DNA of 64,000 bases from Gemmatimonadaceae bacterium. GTDB lineage: Bacteria; Gemmatimonadota; Gemmatimonadetes; Gemmatimonadales; Gemmatimonadaceae. Under the pieces are notes generated by a model that did no database searches, was not told the DNA's origin, and worked only from the letters and a program-made list of their open reading frames with translations. The stretch covers positions 1 through 64,000 of the forward strand of contig CANGXD010000001.1 of the NCBI GenBank assembly GCA_947457545.1. Reading direction: 5' to 3'. Positions 43,779 through 52,903 of this stretch are shown here, in pieces; position 1 is the stretch's first letter; each line of letters opens with the position of its first letter. The position numbers and the translations under genes were made by a program.

Positions 43779-44033
43779 CTGCTGTCTCTGTGGGAATGCG
43801 CTGCAAGCGACTGCAGAACAATGGTTTACGTATTGCGAGCTCTACCGTGTCTGCGCCAACGGCTCACGAAAACCAACTCTGTCCACCTGTCCACATGGTT
43901 TTCCGCCGTTTTCCCGACACCAGTGCGTTGGCGATTCGCCATGGGTCCGTCGCGCATTTCATGACGCCTTATCGGCCATTGCCGGCGCACGACCCAACCC
44001 CATGCCAACCCGTGCCTTCCACATATGGTAACG

Positions 44034-44062
44034 CGAAAGCGGCGCCGAACTCTCGGCGCCGC
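44034..44062 (-). terminator. Terminator of the dapF end of the long - strand operon
   Basis: GCGGCGCCGA-ACTC-TCGGCGCCGC is a perfect 10-bp hairpin. Read on the - strand it is followed by TTTCGCG. It lies about 30 bases after the dapF stop and fits the end of the 17-kb transcript unit. Confidence 0.75.
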
Positions 44063-44090
44063 AGCGTGCAGCATGGGCTCGAACGCCGGA

Positions 44091-44951
44091 TTAGAGCGTC
44101 TCGATCGTCCCGCGAAAGACCACACGTCCTTCGCCCCGAAGCGTCGGCAAGTACTCTCGGGTACCGCCGGCCGACGCCACCCGTGGCCTGAGGAAGACCG
44201 TGACATCGCGACCTGAGCTCGTCAGAATCGTCACCGTGTCTCCGGATACGAGCCCCCACTCGGCCAGCAAAACGGCCGTCGCTACGGCCCCGGTGCCGCA
44301 CGCGAGGGTTTCCCCCTCCACGCCGCGCTCGAAGGTCCGGTACCGCCAGCGGCCGTCCGGCAGCGCCGAGACCCAGTTCACGTTGGCCCCCTTGGCGCCC
44401 GTCTCAGGGTGCCAGCGGAGCACCGGCCCCCGGGTGTTCAGGGCCACCGACTCCGCGTCGTTCGTCAACAGCACCAGGTGCGGGATGCCCGCAACCGCGA
44501 AGCCGACGCGCTGTTCGCCACCATCGAGCGCAATGGGAAGCGCGTCGTGGATCTCGCGTACCGGCTGAAAGTCGATCTCCGGCAGGTCGTTCAATCGACT
44601 CGTGATGAGACCGGCGCCGGTCGTCAGGCGCATGCCGGAAGGCATGGCCATGCCGATTTCCGCCGCCAGCGCGGTCGAGCACAGCGTCGCATTTCCGCAC
44701 AGATCAGCGGGGGTACCGTCGCTGTTGTAGTAGTGGATGCGTACATCGGCATCGCCCGCCAGCGCTTCGAGTGCAACCACGCCGTCTGCACCTATACCAC
44801 TGTATCTATTGCAGATGCGCTGTATCGCCTCAGGTGATGTCACAAGTGCGATGGGCACCGCACGGCCGTCGAAGAACACAAAATCGTTCCCCGATCCCGT
44901 CATCTTGGCAAATGGGAGTCCCCGCAAATCGCCAGTCACATCGGCCGTCAT
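44091..44951 (-). CDS. dapF: Diaminopimelate epimerase
   Basis: Converts LL- to meso-diaminopimelate for lysine and peptidoglycan. 286 aa; ATG at 44951 starts MTADVTGDLRGLPFAKMTGSGNDF, with SGNDF as in the family. The two catalytic cysteines are Cys85 (DLCGNATLC) and Cys218 (TLACGTGA). The first motif differs from the usual CGNGxRC: it reads CGNATLC, without the Arg. The gene is 1 base from the preceding glycosyltransferase stop. Confidence 0.88.
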   Translation of the reverse strand: MTADVTGDLRGLPFAKMTGSGNDFVFFDGRAVPIALVTSPEAIQRICNRYSGIGADGVVALEALAGDADVRIHYYNSDGTPADLCGNATLCSTALAAEIGMAMPSGMRLTTGAGLITSRLNDLPEIDFQPVREIHDALPIALDGGEQRVGFAVAGIPHLVLLTNDAESVALNTRGPVLRWHPETGAKGANVNWVSALPDGRWRYRTFERGVEGETLACGTGAVATAVLLAEWGLVSGDTVTILTSSGRDVTVFLRPRVASAGGTREYLPTLRGEGRVVFRGTIETL

Positions 44952-44952
44952 G

Positions 44953-45717
44953 TCAGTAGCGCCCCGTGAGGCCCCACCACCGTAGGCGCCAGACCATCCA
45001 GATCGCCTCGCGGACAATCCGCTTCGACATCTTGGATTCGCCTTCAGTGCGATCATGGAAGACAATGGGGATCTCCGCGATGCGGAATCCACGCTTCCAG
45101 GCCCGAAAGCTCATCTCGATCTGAAACGCATAGCCGTTCGAGCGGACCTGGTCGAGCGGAATGGCCTCCAGCACATGGCGACGGAAACACTTGAAGCCGC
45201 CCGTCGCGTCGCCGAGGTGAAGTCCTGTAATGGCACGCGCATAGATGTTCGCGCCATAAGACAACATGAGGCGCGTCATTGGCCAATTGACCACCGTGAC
45301 TTTGCCGTCCCGATAGCGCGAGCCGAGGACCATGTCGGCGTCCTTTACTGCCGCCAGAAACTCCGGCAGGTGCATCGGGTCGTGCGAAAAGTCCGCGTCC
45401 ATTTCGAAGATGTACGCGTAGTCACGTTCGAGCGCCCACTTGAAGCCGGCCAAGTAGGCGCGCCCCAACCCCTCCTTCCCTGCCCGGTGCAAGGCATGCA
45501 CACGCGGCTCGTCGGCGGCCATTTCGTCGACGAGTCGGCCGGTTCCGTCAGGCGAATTGTCGTCCACGACCAGCACGTCCAGCCGCGGATCCTGTGCGAG
45601 GATCTGCGGCACGATACGCGTGATGTTCTCGCTCTCGTTGTACGTTGGCACAATCACGACGCCGCGCTCGCCTTGTGCGAGTGAGCCGCGAGCCGGGGTT
45701 TTCATCCGTGTCATCAT
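44953..45717 (-). CDS. DPM1-like polyprenol-phosphate sugar synthase (GT2)
   Basis: 254 aa, GT-A fold family 2. VVIVPTYNESENITRIV, DDNSPDGTG and FEMDADFSHDP match dolichol/polyprenol-phosphate mannose synthases, which load a sugar from a nucleotide donor onto polyprenyl phosphate on the cytoplasmic face. No membrane segments are seen, as in soluble DPM1. The start is ATG 45717 (or ATG 45714/45705), overlapping the YfhO stop (ATGATGA). The product could feed the neighbouring YfhO-type transferase. Confidence 0.87.
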   Translation of the reverse strand: MMTRMKTPARGSLAQGERGVVIVPTYNESENITRIVPQILAQDPRLDVLVVDDNSPDGTGRLVDEMAADEPRVHALHRAGKEGLGRAYLAGFKWALERDYAYIFEMDADFSHDPMHLPEFLAAVKDADMVLGSRYRDGKVTVVNWPMTRLMLSYGANIYARAITGLHLGDATGGFKCFRRHVLEAIPLDQVRSNGYAFQIEMSFRAWKRGFRIAEIPIVFHDRTEGESKMSKRIVREAIWMVWRLRWWGLTGRY

Positions 45718-48137
45718 GGTACGGGCTGTCGACGGTCCTGCGCCCACCCGAGTACCGCCCACAGTGCCGTCGCGCCAAGCGCGAGGAGTGTGAGCAGCTT
45801 ACCGGTCTCATAGGGCGCGCTTTCAAATCGGAGGCGCACCTTGCGGGCGCCCGTCGGCAGTTCAACTCCGATCAGGGTGAAATCGGCACGGGCGGTCGGG
45901 ACGGATTGTCCGTCCACGATGGCGGTCCAGCCGGGATAGTAGTTTTCGGCGACGACGAGCGCACTGCCGGCAGGTGCCGGGCCCTGCAATTCGAGGTCGA
46001 TGGAGCCAGGTGCATACTTGTCGATCCGGACCCCAAATGGCACTGGGGGCGGCATCGGGGAGTTCACGGGCTGTGACTCGATCCGGGCCGTGCTGTCAAA
46101 GATAGCGACCCGGCGCACATCGAAGAGTGGGTTGAGCACGGTCGCTCGTGCCGACGCGTCGGCCAGGCGCACCTTCATGGGGGCGACCCAGGCAAAGGGG
46201 TGCTGCCCCGGGAGTTCGTAAAGGTACGACATGGTTCCGGCGGCATTCCGGACGGGGCCGGCGACCAGCCGAACGCCTTGGAACGGCAACCCCGGCGCAT
46301 TCGTGAAAAAGAAGCGAGCGTTCGTGAGTGCCCAGAAGTTCGGGTTGGCCACCGACTGAAAGCCGTCCGACTTTCCATATAGCTGCTGGTACCGGCCGAG
46401 CTCGTTGCCATGATACCCGAGCACATTGCGAATGCCGTGAATCATGGGGGCACTGCCCAGCATGAACGGGTCGTGTGACGCCACGTCGTCGCCAAGGGGC
46501 AGCGCAATGATGCGAGCGGGTTCACGGACGCGTTTCAGATAGCGAACAATCTCATCATCGGCATACAACGACGCGGCAGGCGGTGAAAAACGCCAGTAGG
46601 TCCGCGCCACCGTCCAAAGGTCGAACGACACGATCCCCACGAGTGCCCACCCGACCAGGCGACTCGCCAGCGTACGTCGGGCCACCAGGACGAGAACGGC
46701 CGAAGTCGCCCAGACAAACAGCGCCGAACGCCATGCGCCAGCGACCACGTACGGCGCGTTGCCGTTGACCATATCGCTACGCAGCCCGCCCGTGAGCGTC
46801 AGCGCGAGGTTGGTGAATGCTCCGCCAGTGGCGAGCAGTACAATGAGGGCGGCGCCGCCCGCCCAGGCGAGCGCGTATCGCGTAGAGCTCTTCCCACTCA
46901 ACAACCGCTCGGCGCCGAACGCCGCGAGCACCGACGTGGAAAACGAACTGATGTACAGAATTGTGCTCGGCGCTCGAAAGTACTTGGTGCCGGGGATGAG
47001 GGCGTACACCAACTGATAGAATGGTGTGGCCCCCCCAAGCGCCCAAAGTAGAGAGATGATAAATGTGACCAGCCAAAACCACGCATGACTCCGGTGACGG
47101 TTGGTGAGGCCGCCGCCGAAGGAAAACGCCGCCAACACCAAGGCGCTCGCGCCGAGGTACTCGCTGTGCAGGTGAATACCGTTTCGCCCCCAATAACGAT
47201 CGAGCATCCCGGAGAACTGCGGCAAATACAAATTCAGCAGCTCTTCCGGTGGCAACGAAAACGAGGTCGCGTACTCGTAGCCTTTCCCGCCGTTCCGCGG
47301 TGACCACGCCACGTACTCGAGCACCGGCAGATATTGAACGGCGCCAATGAGCGCGCCGAGGCACACCGCGGCAAAGGCCGGAGCGATGCGCTTCCAGCGG
47401 TTGGGAGATGCTGGAACGGGCCCGTCATCGGCTACCACCGACGACGGGCGCCAAAGCAACCACAGTGCAAAGGCGCCGCTGGTGAGGAGCAGATACTGCA
47501 GGAGCTGTGGGTGCGGGGAAAGCACCGCGAGCCCCGTCACGAACGCCAAGGCCGCCCAGGCCGTCGCGCGGCCGTCGCGAACTCCCCGCACAATCGCCCA
47601 AAGGGCGGCGGGCAGGAGCGCACTGACGAACAGCTTTCCGTCGTGTCCGGGCGAGGGGTACGAAGCCACTGCCCCGCTCAGCAGGTACGCGACGCCGCCT
47701 ACAAGGCTCGCGTGAAACCGTACGCCTACGGCACGGAGGAAGCCAATCGTGAAGAGCCCGGCGAGCCAGAGATGGAGGATGAATCCCCAGGTCATGGCGA
47801 CGTCGGTGGGCAACACGAGCCGCAGCAGGAACGTGGGATAGAAAATGTCGCCGTGCATGGCGGCGACGAACGGCATTCCTCCAAACTGATACGGGTTCCA
47901 CTGGGGAAACCCCTGCCCGCTCCGCAGCGACTGCGCGGCGAATTCCCTGAACGCGTATCCCGCGAGGTACTGATCGGAGTTCGGGTTGACCAGAAACCCG
48001 CCGGTGAGCGCAGGCCACCCCACCAGCATCGTGGCCACCGCGCATACGGCAATCGCCAGCCAGCGATTCCTCGACGGTACAAGAGGCGCCCCGCTGGCCG
48101 GTAACTCTGGTGGAGGCTCCACCGTCGTCGGCTTCAC
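45714..48137 (-). CDS. YfhO-family membrane glycosyltransferase-like protein
   Basis: 807 aa with about 12-14 membrane segments and a large C-terminal extracytoplasmic domain. The true start is GTG 48137, overlapping the stop of the upstream gene (GTGA). The 1059-aa ORF in the track begins ~250 codons earlier and reads that gene in the wrong frame. YfhO proteins are GT-C-fold-like enzymes that use polyprenyl-phosphate sugars (in B. subtilis and Listeria, on lipoteichoic acid). Seen here: QWNPYQFGGMPFVA near the N-terminus and AENYYPGWTAIVDGQ near the C-terminus. Acceptor unknown. Confidence 0.82.
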   Translation of the reverse strand: MKPTTVEPPPELPASGAPLVPSRNRWLAIAVCAVATMLVGWPALTGGFLVNPNSDQYLAGYAFREFAAQSLRSGQGFPQWNPYQFGGMPFVAAMHGDIFYPTFLLRLVLPTDVAMTWGFILHLWLAGLFTIGFLRAVGVRFHASLVGGVAYLLSGAVASYPSPGHDGKLFVSALLPAALWAIVRGVRDGRATAWAALAFVTGLAVLSPHPQLLQYLLLTSGAFALWLLWRPSSVVADDGPVPASPNRWKRIAPAFAAVCLGALIGAVQYLPVLEYVAWSPRNGGKGYEYATSFSLPPEELLNLYLPQFSGMLDRYWGRNGIHLHSEYLGASALVLAAFSFGGGLTNRHRSHAWFWLVTFIISLLWALGGATPFYQLVYALIPGTKYFRAPSTILYISSFSTSVLAAFGAERLLSGKSSTRYALAWAGGAALIVLLATGGAFTNLALTLTGGLRSDMVNGNAPYVVAGAWRSALFVWATSAVLVLVARRTLASRLVGWALVGIVSFDLWTVARTYWRFSPPAASLYADDEIVRYLKRVREPARIIALPLGDDVASHDPFMLGSAPMIHGIRNVLGYHGNELGRYQQLYGKSDGFQSVANPNFWALTNARFFFTNAPGLPFQGVRLVAGPVRNAAGTMSYLYELPGQHPFAWVAPMKVRLADASARATVLNPLFDVRRVAIFDSTARIESQPVNSPMPPPVPFGVRIDKYAPGSIDLELQGPAPAGSALVVAENYYPGWTAIVDGQSVPTARADFTLIGVELPTGARKVRLRFESAPYETGKLLTLLALGATALWAVLGWAQDRRQPVP

Positions 48138-49090
48138 GCCGACTGCCCGAGGCTCGCCCGTTGGCCGCGAGGCATGACGAGCAGACCAATCAACCCCGGC
48201 AGCACTTCGAGCACGGTGAGCCAAACGCGCGAGGTGGCGCCAAGTAGAACCGCGTCGCCGCGACCCGCCGCGCCGAGCGCCACGAGGATGGCGGTAAGTG
48301 CGAGTTCGCGGACGCCGAATCCGCCTGGCGAAAACAGCGCGAGGAACCCTACGAGGTAGGACGCCGCGTATGCCGCGATGAACACGGCTGGGCTGATTGT
48401 GAGGTGCGGTAGCACCCCCCTCGCGAACAGGGCGAACGCGAGACCATACCCTATCCAAGACGTTGCATTGATCAGCGCAGCAATCCACACGGTCCGGCGG
48501 GACAAATGCTGCTCGGCGACCACTCCCCCACGCCAACGGGCGCAGCGGTCGAGGATGGCGGGGAGGAGTGCCGGGAGCAGCGCGACACCCACGATGAACG
48601 CGAGCGTGCCAATCAGCGCAAATGAGCGGAGGCCGGGATATATGCGGTCGACCCCCTCTGCACCGGCGATCACGGCCACAGCAAATCCGGCGCCGATGTT
48701 CAGCAACGTGCCGAGGATGCCGGCGCCTGCCGCGGCGAGACCGGAGACGCCTTCGCGAGACGCCAGGACGCCCAAGGCTCCGATGGTCCAGACCTTCCCG
48801 GGGAGATAACGGCCGAGGTTGGCGACGGTCCAGATACGCACCGCAGCGGGATACGGGAGCGAGCCGCCCCATCCGGCGAGCAGCAGGCGCCAACTCTGAA
48901 TGAGCACGCCGTAGGTGCCCAGAACCACCGCGCTGGCCATGGCGATATAGCCCCAGTGCACGCGCAGTGTGCTCGCTGCCGTGCGAACCTCATCCCATTG
49001 TTTGCTGATCTCAATGGCGATGAAGCCGAAGGTCACTGTCAGCAGCAGCCAGCGAACTGCCGGCGAGCGCAGTGTACGCGTGATACTCAT
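48134..49090 (-). CDS. Lysylphosphatidylglycerol synthase TM region/UPF0104-like membrane protein
   Basis: 318 aa with about 8 membrane segments. ATG 49090 (MSITRTLRSPAVRW) is the start; the track's extra residues precede it. Motifs LGRYLPGKVW and FSPGGFGVRE are typical of the AglD/YbhN (UPF0104) group, which occurs with glycosyltransferases and is suspected of moving lipid-linked sugars. No catalytic LPG-synthase domain follows. It lies between the GT4 gene (10 bases) and the YfhO gene (overlap). Confidence 0.85.
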   Translation of the reverse strand: MSITRTLRSPAVRWLLLTVTFGFIAIEISKQWDEVRTAASTLRVHWGYIAMASAVVLGTYGVLIQSWRLLLAGWGGSLPYPAAVRIWTVANLGRYLPGKVWTIGALGVLASREGVSGLAAAGAGILGTLLNIGAGFAVAVIAGAEGVDRIYPGLRSFALIGTLAFIVGVALLPALLPAILDRCARWRGGVVAEQHLSRRTVWIAALINATSWIGYGLAFALFARGVLPHLTISPAVFIAAYAASYLVGFLALFSPGGFGVRELALTAILVALGAAGRGDAVLLGATSRVWLTVLEVLPGLIGLLVMPRGQRASLGQSA

Positions 49091-49100
49091 GCGCCTGTGC

Positions 49101-50312
49101 TCATGTGCGTAGCGGCCGCGAGCCCGCACCGCGCGCCGCTTCGTAGATGCCGAGGTACTGTTCCGCCACAGCGCGCGGTGTGAAGCGGGCCATCATGTAT
49201 TTGCGGCCCGCAGTTCCGCGAAGCACCACGCTGTCGTCGGTGGCGATGACCTGCGCAATCGCTCCAGCCAGTGCTTCGATGTTGCCGGGTTCCACAAGCG
49301 TTCCACCATGCTCCTCGCGAACGACATCGAGCAAGCCGCCGTCGGCGTACGCAACGACGGGCGTTCCGCAGAGTTGCGCTTCGACTGCCACGAGGCCGAG
49401 TCCTTCGCCACGCGACGGAATGACGACAGCTCGGGCGCACGCATACAGCGGTGCGAGTGCCTGTTGTGGCAGCGCACCGTGCCAGACGACGCGTTGTGAG
49501 ATGCTTGTGTCGTGCGCCTGCCGCTCGAGCACCTCACGATCCGGGCCGTCGCCCACCACGTGCAGCGTGGTGCCAGCAAGCGCGGACGTGGTCAACGCCG
49601 AGAGCAGATCCGCGAGCCCCTTTTGCGCATTGAGACGACCGACGAACAGCAGGTCGCGACGATCGGCAGCGTTCGTCGTGGCGTCAAAGAGGCGATCGTC
49701 GATCGGCATCGGGGCTACGGTGATCTCACGCGCGGGTGCGATGGCGCGAGCGGTAGTGGCCAACCACGATGAGACCGCCGTGCAAGCGGCGGCCTCGCCG
49801 AGTACGGCGCGCATGACCGGATGCGCTGGCTTTGTGTGTGCCGCCAATCGCACGTCTGAGCCGTGCATGGTGACGACGCGCGCGGGATCGTTGCGCCCGA
49901 ATAGCTTCCACAAGGCGAGGCCCGACGGGAACCACCAGTGGATGTGCACGATGTCGAACGGATCGCCTTCCCGCTGCGCACCGGCAAGGGCGCGGCGTAC
50001 GGCCCGGCGCGTGGCGAACAGCAGTTGCAAAAGCGCAACGCGACCACTCCATGAGCCGCGTACCGTCTCCGCCATGTTGCCGGTGTAGGCGAGCGTCATG
50101 CGATCGTCGCTCGCGTACCGCACCCGCTCGATGGGAACGCCCTCGAGGGTCGAGGTGCCAGAAAGGCCTGCAGCGCCCGGCGCAATGACTTGTATGCGTG
50201 CGCCGAGTGCCTGAAGACCGACCGCCAGGCGAAGGACGAACGACCCTGCCGCGTCGCCATCGAAGCGCGGGACGTTGTGCGTTACAAACAGCACGCGCGG
50301 TGCGCGACGCAT
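49101..50312 (-). CDS. Glycosyltransferase family 4
   Basis: 403-aa GT-B enzyme. N-terminal acceptor domain starts RVLFVTHNVPRFDGDAAGSFV. The C-terminal donor domain has LLFVGRLNAQKGLADLL, VVGDGPDRE, and the E-x7-E-like segment SRGEGLGLVAVEAQLCGTPVVA. Cytoplasmic or peripheral. Acceptor and sugar cannot be read from sequence. ATG 50312 lies 24 bases after the neighbouring GT2 gene's stop. Confidence 0.9.
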   Translation of the reverse strand: MRRAPRVLFVTHNVPRFDGDAAGSFVLRLAVGLQALGARIQVIAPGAAGLSGTSTLEGVPIERVRYASDDRMTLAYTGNMAETVRGSWSGRVALLQLLFATRRAVRRALAGAQREGDPFDIVHIHWWFPSGLALWKLFGRNDPARVVTMHGSDVRLAAHTKPAHPVMRAVLGEAAACTAVSSWLATTARAIAPAREITVAPMPIDDRLFDATTNAADRRDLLFVGRLNAQKGLADLLSALTTSALAGTTLHVVGDGPDREVLERQAHDTSISQRVVWHGALPQQALAPLYACARAVVIPSRGEGLGLVAVEAQLCGTPVVAYADGGLLDVVREEHGGTLVEPGNIEALAGAIAQVIATDDSVVLRGTAGRKYMMARFTPRAVAEQYLGIYEAARGAGSRPLRT

Positions 50313-50335
50313 GCCGTTATCGGTGTGCGTGGGAA

Positions 50336-51367
50336 TCAGCGGTCGTCGCGCGCGTCAACGCGCGACGCACCACGCTCGTCCCGTTCCCACTGACTGGTGG
50401 CGAGTTCGTCGAGTTCTCGGCGCATCTCTCGCACTTCCGAACGCTGCTGGGCAATCTGTTCGCCCAACAGGCCGGTGGCGAAGAAGATGGAGCCGAGCAT
50501 CAGGCAGGTCTGAATGACGGTCCACGCCCAACGCTGTCCCTGCCCGGAGATCAGCAGCCAGCCGAGTGCGCCCACTCCCGACAACACGCCGACCGCAAAG
50601 AGCGCGACGCCGAGCATGCCGAAGGCCAGCAGCGGCTTCTGCCCGAAGCGCAACTCGAACCAGACGGCGAGCATGTCGAGCACGCCGATGGGAATGCGCG
50701 ACAAGCCGAACTTGGATTTCCCGGAGTGCCGCGGGTAGAGCGGGATGGGCACTTCGGTGACGGTGAACCCCTGCGCCGCTGCCATCACGATCATGTAGCG
50801 ATGGAAGTCGGGGCGCATGGGGAGTGCCGCCATGATGTCGCGGCGATACGCCTTCACGTTGTTGAGGTCGCGCACCGGCACATGAAACAGCGTACGACTC
50901 AGCTTGTTGTAGATACCGGAGACGAACGCCTTCTCGTACTTGCCCTGCTTGTAGCCGGTGACCATGTCGGAGTCGCCGGCGAGAATGGGGCCGACGAGGC
51001 TCGGAATGTCTTCCGGCTTGAACTGCAGGTCGGCTGGATAGAACACCAGGACCTGACCGCGCGAGTGCAGGTAGCCAGTGCGCAGCGCTTCGGCGATCCC
51101 GCGCTGCGCCCGGTGGCGGACCGGCTGCAGGAATGCGAAGCGCTCGCGGAGCGTCTCCAGCAAGGCCCAACTCCCGTCGGTCGAGCCATCGTCGACCACC
51201 ACGACTTCATAGCTGGCGGTCTGCGCCCGCAGCATCTCCTCGCACAGCTCGAGAAACAGGGGAAGATTCCCTGCTTCGTCCTTGGCTGGAACGAGCACAC
51301 TGACGTCCACGACCGGGCGATTGGCCAGTCGTGGTGTGGTGCGAGCGGGTCGGGTACTGACAGCCAT
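50336..51367 (-). CDS. GtrB/ArnC-like GT2 with two C-terminal membrane segments
   Basis: 343 aa; start ATG 51367 (the track start is a TTG). The GT-A domain holds VSVLVPAKDEAGNL, VVVVDDGSTDGSW and FYPADLQFKPED. Two C-terminal membrane segments (LLAFGMLGVALFAVGVLSGVGAL and WAWTVIQTCLMLGSIFFATG) and a charged tail give the GtrB/ArnC layout, which makes polyprenyl-phosphate sugars. It is the first gene of the glycosylation block after rpoN (39-base gap). Confidence 0.88.
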   Translation of the reverse strand: MAVSTRPARTTPRLANRPVVDVSVLVPAKDEAGNLPLFLELCEEMLRAQTASYEVVVVDDGSTDGSWALLETLRERFAFLQPVRHRAQRGIAEALRTGYLHSRGQVLVFYPADLQFKPEDIPSLVGPILAGDSDMVTGYKQGKYEKAFVSGIYNKLSRTLFHVPVRDLNNVKAYRRDIMAALPMRPDFHRYMIVMAAAQGFTVTEVPIPLYPRHSGKSKFGLSRIPIGVLDMLAVWFELRFGQKPLLAFGMLGVALFAVGVLSGVGALGWLLISGQGQRWAWTVIQTCLMLGSIFFATGLLGEQIAQQRSEVREMRRELDELATSQWERDERGASRVDARDDR

Positions 51368-51406
51368 GCGTCGAGGAGAGGGGTCAGGGCGCAGGTGCAA
51401 CCGGGC

Positions 51407-52903
51407 TTACACGCGTTTCCGCATGCGCGCCGGCAGCACGCCTAGCTGGTCACGGTACTTGGCGACGGTCCGTCGCGCAATCTGTACCCCGGTTTGCTGC
51501 AGGATCTCGACGATCGCCTGGTCGGTCAGCGGATTCTTGGTATCCTCGCCGGCCACCAGCTTTTCGATCTGATCCTTGATGCCGCGAGCCGACACGTCGT
51601 CGCCATCAGCGGTCGACAAGCCAGACGAGAAGAAGAACTTGAGCGGTAGCACCCCGCGCGGCGTCTGCACGAACTTCTCGTTCGTGACGCGGCTGACGGT
51701 GCTTTCGTGCATGCCCACCGCTTCGGCGACTTCACGCAATGTGAGCGGCTTAAGGGCCTGCACGCCGCGCTCGAAGAAATCCTTCTGCCGATCGACGATG
51801 TAATGCATCACCTTGAGCATCGTCTGACGACGCTGCTCGATCGCCTGAATCATCCAGTTGGCGGAGTTCAGCTTGCTCGCAATGAAGTCCTTGCTCTCGG
51901 TATCGTACTTCTTCTTGTCACGGGCAATGTCCTGATATGCGCGCGACAGCTTGAGGCGCGGCAGATTGCCATCGTTCAGGAAGATGTGATACGCGTTGTC
52001 GATCTTGTCGACGACGAGGTCGGGAATGATGTAGTTGTCGCTGCCGGCGCTGTACCGTAGACCCGGCTTGGGGTCGAGCTTCGCGATTTCATCGGCCGCG
52101 CCCTGCACGTCCTGCGCGCTGATGCCGAAGCGCTTCGACAGCTCACTCCAGCGGTGCGCGATGAGCTCTTCGAACGCGTCTTCGACGAGCCGGTAGGCCA
52201 GCGACTCGCGCTGCCCGGCCGACCGGAGTTGCAGCAGCAGACACTCACGAAGGTCACGCGCGCCAACGCCCGGCGGATCGAGGTCCTGGACGATCTGCAG
52301 CATGGCGAGCATTTCGGCATCGGAGAAGCCCGGCACTTCGGCGTCGATGTCGCGCTCTTCGGCTTCACGTTCGAGCAGTTCGTTCACGCCACGCTGGATC
52401 TCCTCCAGCGGACACGCGAGATAGCCGTCGTCGTTGATGTTGCCAACGAATTCGTCGGCGAGGAACGCCTGCCGCGGCGTGAGTTCGATAAGCGACAACT
52501 GCTCGGTGAGGTGGTCGGACAGGTCTTTGGTAGCGACCGTGACCGGTTCGTACCATTCACGCTGTTCGTGTTCCTCGCGCTGCCCACCCGTTTCGAAGCC
52601 GTCCAGGAGCACCGCTTCCCAGTCGACCTCATCGTCGCCGGTCTTTTCCGGCTCTGCTTCGGCCGTCGTTTCCGGCTCCGCCAGATCCTGCGCCTCAGCT
52701 GTCGCTTCTTCAGCGTCGGACGAATCATCATCCTCGTCCTCGGGCTCGACGAGCTCGAGGAACGGATTGGTGAGCAATTCCTGCTTCAAGTGCTGCTGCA
52801 AGTCGAGCAGGGGCATATACAGCAGATCCATCGCCTGATACAGGCGTGGATTGACCTTGAGCTCCTGCCGCAGTCCCGCGTTTTGTTGCAGTCCGGTCTT
52901 CAT
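51407..52903 (-). CDS. rpoN: RNA polymerase sigma-54 factor
   Basis: 498 aa. N-terminal region I is Gln/Leu-rich (LRQELKVNPRLYQAMDLLYMPL), then an acidic region II with long Glu/Asp runs, the core-binding region III and the C-terminal DNA-binding part with the RpoN box ARRTVAKYRDQL. An HTH (LREVAEAVGMHESTVSRV) precedes it. ATG 52903 overlaps the lptB stop. The lptB-rpoN neighbourhood is the same as in E. coli. Sigma-54 needs activator ATPases, none of which is in this window. Confidence 0.97.
   Translation of the reverse strand: MKTGLQQNAGLRQELKVNPRLYQAMDLLYMPLLDLQQHLKQELLTNPFLELVEPEDEDDDSSDAEEATAEAQDLAEPETTAEAEPEKTGDDEVDWEAVLLDGFETGGQREEHEQREWYEPVTVATKDLSDHLTEQLSLIELTPRQAFLADEFVGNINDDGYLACPLEEIQRGVNELLEREAEERDIDAEVPGFSDAEMLAMLQIVQDLDPPGVGARDLRECLLLQLRSAGQRESLAYRLVEDAFEELIAHRWSELSKRFGISAQDVQGAADEIAKLDPKPGLRYSAGSDNYIIPDLVVDKIDNAYHIFLNDGNLPRLKLSRAYQDIARDKKKYDTESKDFIASKLNSANWMIQAIEQRRQTMLKVMHYIVDRQKDFFERGVQALKPLTLREVAEAVGMHESTVSRVTNEKFVQTPRGVLPLKFFFSSGLSTADGDDVSARGIKDQIEKLVAGEDTKNPLTDQAIVEILQQTGVQIARRTVAKYRDQLGVLPARMRKRV

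Larger units (their letters stand above)
43592..44033. other. Non-coding replication-terminus region
   Basis: About 440 bp without a convincing gene. The short ORFs in the track here have no signal for translation. It holds a dif-like site (43711-43738) and at least seven TCCAC/GTGGA-type motifs, several like the DnaA box TTATCCACA. It is less GC-rich than its neighbours around 43711-43760. Convergent gene sets lie on its two sides. Confidence 0.7.

Noticed and set aside
43592-44090. Chromosomal origin (oriC) reading of the terminus gap
   Set aside because: DnaA-box-like motifs are present, but genes converge on the gap rather than diverge, no dnaA/dnaN is near, and the dif match is specific. 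Kept as a competing idea in the findings.
43725-44216. Several short ORFs (60-140 aa) in the dif region
   Set aside because: No ribosome sites, no family resemblance, mutually overlapping in different frames, and they cross dif or the dapF terminator.
48138-48893. First ~250 codons of the 1059-aa YfhO ORF
   Set aside because: They read the UPF0104 gene in another frame. The real YfhO start is the GTG at 48137 overlapping that gene's stop.
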